Assembly: GCA_947167715.1 (NCBI GenBank) | Contig: CAMVJD010000035.1 | Span: 1 to 32,228, forward strand | Source: an uncultured Eubacteriaceae bacterium | Lineage (GTDB): Bacteria > Bacillota > Clostridia > Lachnospirales > CAG-274 | Reading direction: 5' to 3' | DNA length: 32,228 bases | Shown: piece by piece, positions 14,229 through 21,791 of the stretch | How the letters are laid out: each line of letters begins with the position of its first letter | How positions within the stretch are numbered: the first letter of the stretch is position 1 | Notes under the pieces: generated by a model | What the model was told of the DNA's origin: nothing | Database searches by the model: none | The model's input: only the letters and a program-made list of their open reading frames with translations | Made by a program: the position numbers and the translations under genes

Positions 14229-16937
14229 ATGGGCGTAAAATTAAAAAATATTTATAAAAGTGAATATTTTTTGTCCTTTGCAATTGCGGGGCTTTTTGCG
14301 CTTATCGGCTTTGCCGTTTGGGGCGCATGGCCGTTTGGTGAATACTCCGTATCCTGCTCGGATATGCGTATTCAGTTTCTCGACCTTTTAACGGGTTTTA
14401 TACGAAAGCTTAAAAACGGCGAAAGCCTTTTTATTGCCTATGAGGGCTTGGGAACAAACCTTTACGCCTGGGCGACATATATGATGTTTGACCCGCTTAA
14501 TGTAATTTTTTTATTTTTTGACGAGCTTTATCATCAGGATGCATATTTGCTGCTGCTTATAATAAAATATGCTTTTATTGCACTCGGAGCCTCCGTTTAC
14601 CTGAAAAAAAGCAGCTATACGGGACTGGGCGGCAGTATTAATATTGCGCTTTCCGTGCTTTATGCCTTCAGCGGCTACTGCATTAAAAATGCCATAAATT
14701 TTATGTGGCTCGGAAATGTTGCACTATTGCCCATTGTTTTGCTTGGCATAGAATATGCCGTGGACAAAAAAAGACCGCATCTGCTTGCAGGCGCGTATTT
14801 TATGTGCCTTTTAAGCTGTTATTACCTTGCATATACCGTCGGGATATTTGCGGCGCTTTATTGTATTTATTACTGTGTTGTAAGCGGCCGCAGCCTTAAA
14901 GACTCTTTTAAGGGCATTGCGGTCTGTGCTACGGGAGCGCTGTTCGCGGCAGCACTTTGCGCGGTTATTTTACTGCCCGCGTTTAAAAATATATCCTCGG
15001 GCTACAGCAATATGTTCGCGGCAAGCTCATCGGTAAGACTGTACGGCTGGGACCCGGTAAATATAGCCCGCTCGTTTGCATCACTTCAAAATACGGGCGC
15101 ATCCTCTGCTGTTATACACGGCTTTTACGGCTTTGCGGCGCTTTATCTCCCGCTGCTGCTTATCTGCAATTCTTCCGTGCCGTTAAAGGAACGCATCGCA
15201 GCACTTTTGTTTATTGTGTTTATGATATTAAGTCTTGCGCTGTGGCCGATATATGTTATGTGGCATATATTCAGAGAGCCTATGGGCTTTTTCGGCAGGT
15301 TTGTTTATACTACGGGCTTTTTGCTTATACTGCTTTCCGCGCGCTGTTTTAAAATATACAGGCCAAAAAGCAAAATACTGCTGTATATCCCCGCAGCAGC
15401 AATAATAGCCGTTGTTTTTTATTCAAACGACCCCCACCGCGCATGGGAGCTGCGCACGATATTGCTTGCACTTGCTTTTGTGTGCTTTTACGCAGTATTA
15501 TATTATTATACCGATAAACCGCGGTTCAGAACGGTATTTGCTGCGCTTATACTTGCCGAAGGCTTTATTATATGCACAGCGGGCATATATGTGCTTAAAA
15601 CCGCCGATCAATGGTATTCCCGCGATTATCGATCGAAGTATATGCAGGATACAAAGCTGCTGATGTCGCAGCTAAACGACAGCGGCTTTTACCGAATGAC
15701 GGATGTTTCGTCAGCCAATTCAAATCTGCCGCTGGGTATTGGCTATAATTCGCTTGAGACCTTTTCCTCGCAGACAAATCAAAAAAGCCTTGAAAAAATG
15801 TCGCAGCTTGGCCTTTGGTGTCCCTATGACTACCGCGCCAGTGCAAATTATTTTAACAATACAGTCGCCGAAGGGCTGTTTGGCGTAAAATATGTAATGG
15901 CCACGGATTCGGGAAAGGTTTTGCCCGGCAAAAACGGCAAACCGATACACCTGCTTAACGGCATGACCACCGCTTTCAGGCTTATGTCCGACAATTACAA
16001 GCTTATCGCCCAAAACAGCGGCGGTTATCTTTACGAAAATACGCATGCCTTTCCGCTTATGTTTGCTGCCGAGGAAAAAGCAATAGATGCCGACAAAGCA
16101 TTTTACAAAAAAGAGGAAACTCTTTCCGGCAGCTATAAAAATCAGGCAATATTCTTAAATGCGCTTTTAGGTAAAAATTACAAGCTATATGACGAATATA
16201 AGCCCGAAATGCTGCCGCCGTATAACGCAAGGATAACCAACGACCCCCAAAACGACTGGGACCTGCTTGACATTGAGCTTACCAACCTGCCGGAGGGGCA
16301 GACCGATGCAAGCCTTGATATATCACAATTAGGCTTTATCGGCTATGAGATGACCGCGGATAAAGCTGGCGAATACTTTATAGACGGACGATATGTTTAT
16401 CTGCCGTCGGATGTTGTATACCAAAAAATACTTTATGCCGTAAACGGCGCATCTATGCTTTGTCTTTACAACGACTTTTCAAACATTATCGCAAACGATA
16501 TAGGTCCGTTTGAAGCGGGAGAGAAAATAAACGTACAACTACAGCTTCAGCGCAGCTGTACCTTACAAAGGCCGCTTATTTTAAGATTAAGGCAGGAGGA
16601 ATATGACGATTATTATAAAACGGCCCTTAATAATTCGCTTTTGAATATACGCGAGAACAAGGGCGATATAACGGCAGAAAGCAGCTTCGACAAGGAACAG
16701 CTTGTATTTTGCTCCCTTTCCTACGACGACGGCTTCCACGTTTATATAGACAAAAAGGAATGTGAAAAAATAAAAATAGCCGATGCCTTTCTGGGTTTCA
16801 GGGTACCCGCAGGCAAGCATGATATATCCGTAAAATATATCAGCCCCGGCTTTAAAACAGGCGCAGTCATATCGCTGATAAGCTTGATTTTGGGTATCGC
16901 CCTTATGACCGCAAATAAAACAGGCTGTCGCAAATAG
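14229..16937 (+). CDS. YfhO-family polytopic membrane protein (GT-C-like glycosyltransferase candidate)
   Basis: This large protein (902 aa) has roughly a dozen membrane segments in its first 460 residues, then a long extracytoplasmic region and a last membrane segment near residues 880-898. The N-terminal loop SVSCSDMRIQFLDLL, the MFDPLNVI segment and the YNSLETFSSQTNQ region match the YfhO pattern. Family members in Listeria and Bacillus are implicated in glycosylating teichoic acids using lipid-linked sugars at the outer membrane face. The acceptor here is unknown, since no teichoic acid genes are adjacent. GAGG is 7 nt before ATG. It follows the pyk terminator closely and is followed by two inverted repeats rather than a classical terminator. 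Confidence 0.85.
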   Translation: MGVKLKNIYKSEYFLSFAIAGLFALIGFAVWGAWPFGEYSVSCSDMRIQFLDLLTGFIRKLKNGESLFIAYEGLGTNLYAWATYMMFDPLNVIFLFFDELYHQDAYLLLLIIKYAFIALGASVYLKKSSYTGLGGSINIALSVLYAFSGYCIKNAINFMWLGNVALLPIVLLGIEYAVDKKRPHLLAGAYFMCLLSCYYLAYTVGIFAALYCIYYCVVSGRSLKDSFKGIAVCATGALFAAALCAVILLPAFKNISSGYSNMFAASSSVRLYGWDPVNIARSFASLQNTGASSAVIHGFYGFAALYLPLLLICNSSVPLKERIAALLFIVFMILSLALWPIYVMWHIFREPMGFFGRFVYTTGFLLILLSARCFKIYRPKSKILLYIPAAAIIAVVFYSNDPHRAWELRTILLALAFVCFYAVLYYYTDKPRFRTVFAALILAEGFIICTAGIYVLKTADQWYSRDYRSKYMQDTKLLMSQLNDSGFYRMTDVSSANSNLPLGIGYNSLETFSSQTNQKSLEKMSQLGLWCPYDYRASANYFNNTVAEGLFGVKYVMATDSGKVLPGKNGKPIHLLNGMTTAFRLMSDNYKLIAQNSGGYLYENTHAFPLMFAAEEKAIDADKAFYKKEETLSGSYKNQAIFLNALLGKNYKLYDEYKPEMLPPYNARITNDPQNDWDLLDIELTNLPEGQTDASLDISQLGFIGYEMTADKAGEYFIDGRYVYLPSDVVYQKILYAVNGASMLCLYNDFSNIIANDIGPFEAGEKINVQLQLQRSCTLQRPLILRLRQEEYDDYYKTALNNSLLNIRENKGDITAESSFDKEQLVFCSLSYDDGFHVYIDKKECEKIKIADAFLGFRVPAGKHDISVKYISPGFKTGAVISLISLILGIALMTANKTGCRK

Positions 16938-16940
16938 CGT

Positions 16941-16977
16941 TATAGTGAACGTCAAAAATATTTGGACGTTCACTATA
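16941..16977. repeat. 37-nt perfect hairpin repeat, copy A
   Basis: A perfect 13-bp inverted repeat (16941-16953 with 16965-16977) with an 11-nt A/T loop, 3 nt after the YfhO stop codon. The same hairpin, with the same arm and loop lengths and one compensatory base-pair change, recurs at 32025-32061. There is no T-run on either side. Confidence 0.75.
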
Positions 16978-16990
16978 GGATGGGGCTCAT

Positions 16991-17028
16991 AAATAATCCG
17001 CCTTAAGCAAGCTTAAGTCCGATTATTT
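16991..17028. repeat. Second stem-loop between the convergent yfhO and histidine kinase genes
   Basis: AAATAATC (16991-16998) pairs with GATTATTT (17021-17028). An inner CTTAAG pair (17002-17007 with 17012-17017) closes a 4-nt loop. It may end transcription from both sides together with the preceding hairpin, but lacks a U-tail. Confidence 0.5.
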
Positions 17029-17068
17029 AATTCGCTTACTATAAATTGCTATTGCGTCAGCCTGTTTG

Positions 17069-18502
17069 TTATTTATTATTGCTTTGTGCAAGCGTAAGTG
17101 TAAATGTAAATGCACAGCCCTTGCCGACATCACTTTTAAGCGTGACTATTTCGTTATGTGCCTTTATAAATTCACGGACTATGCTAAGTCCAAGGCCCGT
17201 ACCCTTTTTATCCATGCCTCGTGAGGTATCGACCTTATAAAGTCTGTCAAATATCTTTTTCTGATCCTCTTTTGATACGCCCTTACCGTTATCCTTTACG
17301 GTAACAAATATTTTGCGTCCGTCCTTGCAGGGCTCGGTAATGACACGGATTATGCCGTATTTATGCGTAAATTTAAGGGCATTGTCAACAAGGTTGTATA
17401 TAACGCGCTGTATTTTTTCCTCGTCCGCGGCAACGATACAGTTTTCCGTAAAAAAATCGGTGCCAAGGTCTATAAACATTTTACCCGCGCGTTCCTCAAA
17501 GGTGCTAACCGTTTTAAGGATAAGCTCATTAATATCAAAGTTTCTGATATTTAATTTGGAGCTTTCCTCCAGCTTGTTTATTTCAAGAATATTATTGGCA
17601 AGCTTGGACAAACGCTCTGTCTCGTCCAAAACTATTTTTAAATATCTGTCGCGCTTATCCTCCGGTATGGTACCGTCAAGTATAGCCTGTAAAAAGCCGC
17701 GCATGGACGTAAGCGGAGAGCGCAGGTCGTGCGAGATGTTTGACAAAAACTCTCGCCTTGATTTTTCCTGAAGATAAAGGCTTGATGCCATTTCGTTAAA
17801 GCTTGATGCCAGCTGACCTATTTCATCGTCCTGGTCTATCCTTATCCTTTTTTCAAAGTCGCCGCTTGCTATCACCTTTGCGGCCTCGTTAAGCTCGCGC
17901 AGGGGGGCCGCAAACGACCTTGATGACATATATACCATCATAAACGCAACAAGCACGGTAATACATAAAAATACAATAAATATCCAATAGCACGAGCGCA
18001 TAGTCTGGGACATATCCTCCACCGAGGCGCTTATGCACGCAACGGCACATACCGTACCAACAGCATTTTTAAGCGGATAGCATTTTGTATACATGGCCGA
18101 ATCATAAATGCCAATGTCGTTTTTCTTTAGCTCCACCGTTTCTCCCTCAAGGGTATTGTCCAGCTTTTTTATGCTTAAACGGCTTTTCAGATTTTCCGGG
18201 TTGACATTTGACGATGCCCAGAACACATTTAAATCGGCATCCATAATTATAAACGACTTGTCGGAGTACGAATCCAAAAGGCGCAGCGCCTCCATAAAGC
18301 CTGCCGTATCCAGCGCGCCGGTATCATCGGTAGCATTGTCAAAAAACACCTGTACCCTCTCTGCCCAGCTGTCTATATCCCGTCCCATCTGTTTGTAGCC
18401 AAAGCTGCTTATCGATTGTATTATACCGATACTCATAAGACCCAGACAAAGCACTATTGTAAATGTAAAGCTGTAAAATTGTCTTTTAAAAATTGAGTTC
18501 AT
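17069..18502 (-). CDS. Orphan membrane sensor histidine kinase
   Basis: The protein (477 aa from ATG 18502) has two membrane segments (about 9-31 and 171-192) flanking an extracytoplasmic sensor domain of about 140 residues. These are followed by HAMP, HisKA and HATPase_c domains. The phosphoacceptor is in SNISHDLRSPLTS (His258). The N box (NLVDNALKF), G1 (DNGKG) and G2 (GTGLGL) are intact, so it should be catalytically active. A GGGG site precedes ATG 18502 by 6 nt; the upstream GTG at 18514 lacks a site. It is the last gene of the serpin-cupin operon (15-nt gap after the cupin). No response regulator is encoded nearby, so its partner is unknown. It may sense an extracellular or envelope signal linked to the serpin. 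Confidence 0.93.
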   Translation of the reverse strand: MNSIFKRQFYSFTFTIVLCLGLMSIGIIQSISSFGYKQMGRDIDSWAERVQVFFDNATDDTGALDTAGFMEALRLLDSYSDKSFIIMDADLNVFWASSNVNPENLKSRLSIKKLDNTLEGETVELKKNDIGIYDSAMYTKCYPLKNAVGTVCAVACISASVEDMSQTMRSCYWIFIVFLCITVLVAFMMVYMSSRSFAAPLRELNEAAKVIASGDFEKRIRIDQDDEIGQLASSFNEMASSLYLQEKSRREFLSNISHDLRSPLTSMRGFLQAILDGTIPEDKRDRYLKIVLDETERLSKLANNILEINKLEESSKLNIRNFDINELILKTVSTFEERAGKMFIDLGTDFFTENCIVAADEEKIQRVIYNLVDNALKFTHKYGIIRVITEPCKDGRKIFVTVKDNGKGVSKEDQKKIFDRLYKVDTSRGMDKKGTGLGLSIVREFIKAHNEIVTLKSDVGKGCAFTFTLTLAQSNNK

Positions 18503-18517
18503 ACATAACCCCACTTA

Positions 18518-18856
18518 TTATTTTTTAAGAAAATCCTCTCTCTGCGGTGAAAAAATATCAAGTAATCTGCCCTTTGGTGTAAGCACCTTGCAGCTATGCG
18601 GCACATCCGACGGCATATATATCGTGTCGCCCACACCTATTTTCTTTATCTCTCCGCCCACGTTAAATTCAAATTCGCCCTCAAGGCAGTATGTAGCCTG
18701 CTCGTGCGGGTGCGTATGCTCGCTGCCGAAGCCGCCGTTTTCAAAAATGACCTCCACCAGCATAAGGCCGCCGTCATGAGCCTTTATTTTTCTGTAATTC
18801 TGACCCGGAACAAGCACTTCAAGCTCCGCATCCTTATCGTAATAAAAATTTGACAT
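18518..18856 (-). CDS. Small single-domain cupin (KdgF-like)
   Basis: The protein is 112 aa, about the whole of a single cupin barrel. Motif 1, SEHTHPHEQATYCLEG, supplies the two His, the Glu-region and the later His in DVPHSC completes the metal site. The sequence resembles KdgF-type cupins, which act on unsaturated uronates from pectin or alginate breakdown, and also many sugar- or metal-binding cupins, so the substrate is uncertain. It lies between the serpin gene (24 nt upstream) and the histidine kinase gene (15 nt downstream), so it is cotranscribed with both. Nothing in the sequence indicates a signal peptide; it is cytoplasmic. It could provide a small-molecule or metal signal connected to the kinase, but this is speculative. 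Confidence 0.85.
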   Translation of the reverse strand: MSNFYYDKDAELEVLVPGQNYRKIKAHDGGLMLVEVIFENGGFGSEHTHPHEQATYCLEGEFEFNVGGEIKKIGVGDTIYMPSDVPHSCKVLTPKGRLLDIFSPQREDFLKK

Positions 18857-18880
18857 AATACTTTTCCTCTCGTTTAAAAA

Positions 18881-20167
18881 TTATTTTGCAAAGGCATATT
18901 CGCCCATAAACAGTATTTCCTTTGTGTCGTTGTCTATTATATAATAGCCAAACGGCTTATCCGCGATAAATTCCTTTATAACGGGCTCTTCGGGGTCTGC
19001 TATGCATGCAGCCTCCAGCATCATTGCCGTGACCGCAGCGGCCTCGGTGCCGTTTTCGTCAACATCGATATAGGTCTTGTGCAGCACCTTGCTTATGTAA
19101 AACTCGTTTGTGCCGCCTTGGAGCATTTTGGTAAAATCCGCCTTGCCGCCGACAAATGCCTTTTCAATGCCAAGCTTATTAAGCATTGAATTAATCGTTT
19201 CGGAGTATTCAATTTTAAATTTGGGCATTTTTATATGCACCGTTTCAACATTCATTTTTTCGATATAAGGGGTTATATCCACCCTTTTGTCACCCGAAAG
19301 CACAACATACATAGATGCCCTGCCGCCGCTGTACGGCATTTTTACCAGCTGTATATCATTATCCTCGTAGTATGCAAAATCCTCGGTCTGCTGCATAAAG
19401 TCCACGGTCTGCGTGCTGCCGTTTCTGTCTGTGAACTTGTCCTCGCGTGTGGCATATTCGTCAAACTGATTTACCCACTCGGCCTTAAAATAAACAGCGT
19501 TTACAAGGGCTGCCAAAAATTCGGGACTGTCTATTACAGAGGGTATCTTGCCCTTTGTTTTGGCGCTGCACCAGGAGTTTATTTTGTTTACCGCATCGGT
19601 ATTATCTACTGCGGAGGCCTCGGCATAGTAGTATTTTTGCACACCATTTATGTAGCTGTCCAAAAAGCTTATGTCATTTGCCTTATCCTTGTTCAGCCAT
19701 ACGCTGTTTGCGATAGAAAGCTGTGTTTTTTCGTGCTTTTCCTCATACATTTCGTATTCGTCGGATTTTTTGGGCTTTTCCTCCTCATCGGATACGGCCG
19801 CATATGCCGTTATAAGGTTTTGGGCATATTCGTTGTATTTTTCAAGGTCGTCAATTCCCGCAGCGTTTAAGATCTCGGTGCGGGTCTCGCCGTCCGCGCC
19901 GTTTGCCGCAAGCGCAAGCGCCATTTTAATGCTTACCGGAGAAAACATATAGTTTTTGTCCGTGGGCATAAGCTCGTTAAGGCTGTATGCCAATTTGTTG
20001 TCACCCTTCATATCTGTAAGATCCACCTCCAAACGTGTCGGCTCCGACGGCTGTGCCGGCTCTGTATAAGCAGGGGGCTGTGTCTGTGCTATCTGCTGCG
20101 CACAGCCTATACCGCCCGCAGTTGCAAAAGCAATGGCCGCGGTAAGCAATATTTGTGCAAATTTCAT
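18881..20167 (-). CDS. Exported serpin (serine protease inhibitor)
   Basis: The protein (428 aa) has an N-terminal export signal ending GGIGC (Cys22), a weak lipobox, so it may be a lipoprotein; a Pro/Thr/Gln-rich linker follows. The serpin fold is clear from FSPVSIKMALALAANGA, LVNAVYFKAEW and ADKPFGYYI. The reactive loop hinge is ENGTEAAAVTAMMLEAA. If Glu371 is P17, P1-P1' is Ala387-Cys388, which predicts inhibition of elastase-like or subtilisin-like proteases. The small-residue hinge (GTEAAAVTA) is that of an inhibitory serpin. A very charged 22-residue insertion (127-148) is unusual. Bacterial serpins are known from gut Firmicutes and from cellulosome producers. It is first in an operon with a cupin and a histidine kinase, with its own promoter. 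Confidence 0.93.
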   Translation of the reverse strand: MKFAQILLTAAIAFATAGGIGCAQQIAQTQPPAYTEPAQPSEPTRLEVDLTDMKGDNKLAYSLNELMPTDKNYMFSPVSIKMALALAANGADGETRTEILNAAGIDDLEKYNEYAQNLITAYAAVSDEEEKPKKSDEYEMYEEKHEKTQLSIANSVWLNKDKANDISFLDSYINGVQKYYYAEASAVDNTDAVNKINSWCSAKTKGKIPSVIDSPEFLAALVNAVYFKAEWVNQFDEYATREDKFTDRNGSTQTVDFMQQTEDFAYYEDNDIQLVKMPYSGGRASMYVVLSGDKRVDITPYIEKMNVETVHIKMPKFKIEYSETINSMLNKLGIEKAFVGGKADFTKMLQGGTNEFYISKVLHKTYIDVDENGTEAAAVTAMMLEAACIADPEEPVIKEFIADKPFGYYIIDNDTKEILFMGEYAFAK

Positions 20168-20207
20168 TTTAACCCTTCCCTTCGTAAAAAAACCACTATT
20201 TAATATA

Positions 20208-20236
20208 AATATAACATATAATCATGTATATGTCAA
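20208..20236 (-). promoter_or_regulatory. Sigma-A promoter of the serpin operon
   Basis: On the minus strand a perfect TTGACA (20236-20231), a 17-nt spacer and TATATT (20213-20208). It lies 40 nt upstream of the serpin ATG, which has a GGGAAGGG ribosome site. Confidence 0.8.
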
Positions 20237-20262
20237 TTTGGCTTTATATTTGACTTTCATCA

Positions 20263-20282
20263 TTTTTTTGCGGGGCTTGCCG
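20263..20282. repeat. Isolated end of the MITE-like element
   Basis: T7 followed by GCGGGGCTTGCCG matches the right end of the element at 27063-27204. No partner end is visible nearby; it sits between the DUF1275 gene stop and the serpin promoter. Confidence 0.45.
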
Positions 20283-20304
20283 TTGTTGCAAAGCCGCTTA
20301 TGCT

Positions 20305-21042
20305 TTAATGTCCCCTCGGTTTCCTGTCAAGCTGACCCTTTTCCGTCTTCAGATCCGCATAAAGCAAATCGACAAAGCCTATAAACAGCACTATTGCCGC
20401 TCCCCATACCGCTTTGCCCAAAAACAGATCACACATACAAGCGCTCAGCACTCCCCCAAAGACAAAGGCGGCAAGCATAAGCGCATGTCTTGAAAAGCGC
20501 TTTAGGCTTTCGGGATTTTTGTTTTTTGCCCATTTTACAAGATGCACGCTTGTCTGGCGGACATGATTTGTACAAAAGGTGGTAGCCATAGGTATGCCCT
20601 GTGCCTGCCTGAATGTATTGTACTGCATAGAGCAAATAAAATTAATAGCCACCTGCGATATCTGATACGGTGCGGATTCGGGCAAAAAGCCCAGGGCAAC
20701 TATAACAGCTATTTCTACACCTATCAAAATCGTGTCCCAGCGCAGTATATTGGTTTTTTTCACCAAATTGGGCAGTATTTCGGAAATTACGGTGCCTAAA
20801 AAATACGAGCTTATCGGTATAAGCAAATATCCTGCCCTGCCCCATTGTGCATTGCCGATAGCCATGGCAAGCAATACAAAATTACCCGTCTGCGCATTAC
20901 AAAACACATTTCCGCGAAGCGTATAGGTAAACGCGCCCAACCACCCCGCAGCTATCATTAATATTACAAATATCCACCAACGCTCACATTCCAAAAATGA
21001 AACTTCGCTGTTTTCCGCCGTCGGATCATTGCTGTTTTTCAT
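20305..21042 (-). CDS. YoaK-family (DUF1275) membrane protein
   Basis: A polytopic inner-membrane protein (245 aa) with about six hydrophobic segments. The N-terminal segment AAGWLGAFTYTLRG and the AQTGNFV motif are the hallmarks of DUF1275, and MATTFCTNHVRQTS is a second conserved stretch. The family is widespread; its transport or signalling function is not established. An AGGAG site lies upstream of the ATG. It has its own promoter, so it is probably a single-gene unit upstream of the serpin operon on the same strand. Confidence 0.88.
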   Translation of the reverse strand: MKNSNDPTAENSEVSFLECERWWIFVILMIAAGWLGAFTYTLRGNVFCNAQTGNFVLLAMAIGNAQWGRAGYLLIPISSYFLGTVISEILPNLVKKTNILRWDTILIGVEIAVIVALGFLPESAPYQISQVAINFICSMQYNTFRQAQGIPMATTFCTNHVRQTSVHLVKWAKNKNPESLKRFSRHALMLAAFVFGGVLSACMCDLFLGKAVWGAAIVLFIGFVDLLYADLKTEKGQLDRKPRGH

Positions 21043-21103
21043 TTGGGCGCCCTCTCCTTTTTTTCTTAAAGTCTGCTTATATGCATAAACACATAGTACT
21101 TAT

Positions 21104-21132
21104 ATAATATCACTCATTGTTTTTTCAGTCAA
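21104..21132 (-). promoter_or_regulatory. Promoter of the DUF1275 gene
   Basis: On the minus strand TTGACT (21132-21127), a 17-nt spacer and TATTAT (21109-21104), about 60 nt before the ATG. The divergent gene at 21318 has an identical pair of boxes and spacer. Confidence 0.72.
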
Positions 21133-21170
21133 TAATATTTTTTATTTTGAGTATCCCCGTTTTTACGCCA

Positions 21171-21191
21171 TTTTTTCGGCGGGGCTTGCCG
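21171..21191. repeat. Isolated end of the MITE-like element
   Basis: T6 CGGCGGGGCTTGCCG resembles the GCGGGGCTTG end of the repeat at 27063-27204. It stands alone between two divergent promoters. Confidence 0.4.
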
Positions 21192-21230
21192 AATTATTCA
21201 ACATATCGCAGGCGATATAATAAACAAAAC

Positions 21231-21259
21231 TTGACTAATAGACAAAAAAAATGTATTAT
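21231..21259 (+). promoter_or_regulatory. Promoter of the small DUF3592-like gene
   Basis: TTGACT (21231-21236), a 17-nt spacer and TATTAT (21254-21259), 58 nt before the chosen start. Both boxes are identical to those of the divergent DUF1275 promoter. Confidence 0.72.
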
Positions 21260-21317
21260 ACTTTTATAAACATCTATCGATACTAAAATAAATTTAATGA
21301 TATTCGGGAGGCAGACA

Positions 21318-21719
21318 ATGAATAAGCTATCGGGCATATACCTGATTTTGTTTGCGGTAATAATTGCTGCACACGCAGTCACCATCACCGTAAAATACAA
21401 AAATTTGCAAAACGGCGCCGGCAAAGCGATGGGCATTGTAACAAATGTAACGACCGATCGCAAAACGGGCAGCACAGGGCGTTCTTATATCGTCCGTAAG
21501 GCATATATCAGTTACGAGGTAAACGGCGAGCCTCACAGCGCAGCCATTTCACTTGCAAACAAAGCCGTACAAGCGGGCGACAAGATGCCTGTTTTATATG
21601 ACAAAAACAACCCCGACAAGGTACTGAATACCCCCGCAAGCGTAACTACATATTATTTTTTGGCAACCATCGTCTTTCTTATCGGGCTTTCGATAATTGT
21701 ATGGAAACGAAATGATTAA
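21318..21719 (+). CDS. Small membrane protein, DUF3592-like
   Basis: The protein (133 aa) has an N-terminal and a C-terminal membrane segment (about 5-25 and 106-126). Between them is a domain of about 75 residues that reads like the DUF3592 fold: a VKYKNLQNGAG start, YISYEVNGEPHSA, then GDKMPVLYDKNNPDKV, where family members show a similar G-x-x-V-x-V-Y-Y-x-P-x-x-P pattern. Function is unknown in the family. ATG 21318 has GGGAGG 6 nt upstream and is preferred to the upstream in-frame ATG at 21297. It is a single gene with its own promoter and a strong hairpin terminator. Confidence 0.75.
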   Translation: MNKLSGIYLILFAVIIAAHAVTITVKYKNLQNGAGKAMGIVTNVTTDRKTGSTGRSYIVRKAYISYEVNGEPHSAAISLANKAVQAGDKMPVLYDKNNPDKVLNTPASVTTYYFLATIVFLIGLSIIVWKRND

Positions 21720-21737
21720 AAAGCAGCAGACAGCAAA

Positions 21738-21763
21738 AAGCGTGCCCGAATAAGGGCACGCTT
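21738..21763. terminator. Bidirectional terminator between convergent genes
   Basis: A perfect 10-bp stem AAGCGTGCCC/GGGCACGCTT (21738-21747 with 21754-21763, 6-nt loop). On the minus strand it is followed by TTTTT, ending the ispH operon 28 nt after its stop. On the plus strand the T-run comes 4 nt later. Confidence 0.88.
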
Positions 21764-21791
21764 AAAGTTTTTTAAGGTGATTCTATCCGAA

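Noticed and set aside
19235..19870. Plus-strand reading frame (211 codons)
   Set aside because: Antisense to the serpin; Cys/Phe/Tyr-rich composition typical of a shadow frame.
20263..20304. Possible terminator for the DUF1275 gene
   Set aside because: The stem is imperfect (bulges) and neither strand has a T-run after it; it is better explained as a repeat end.
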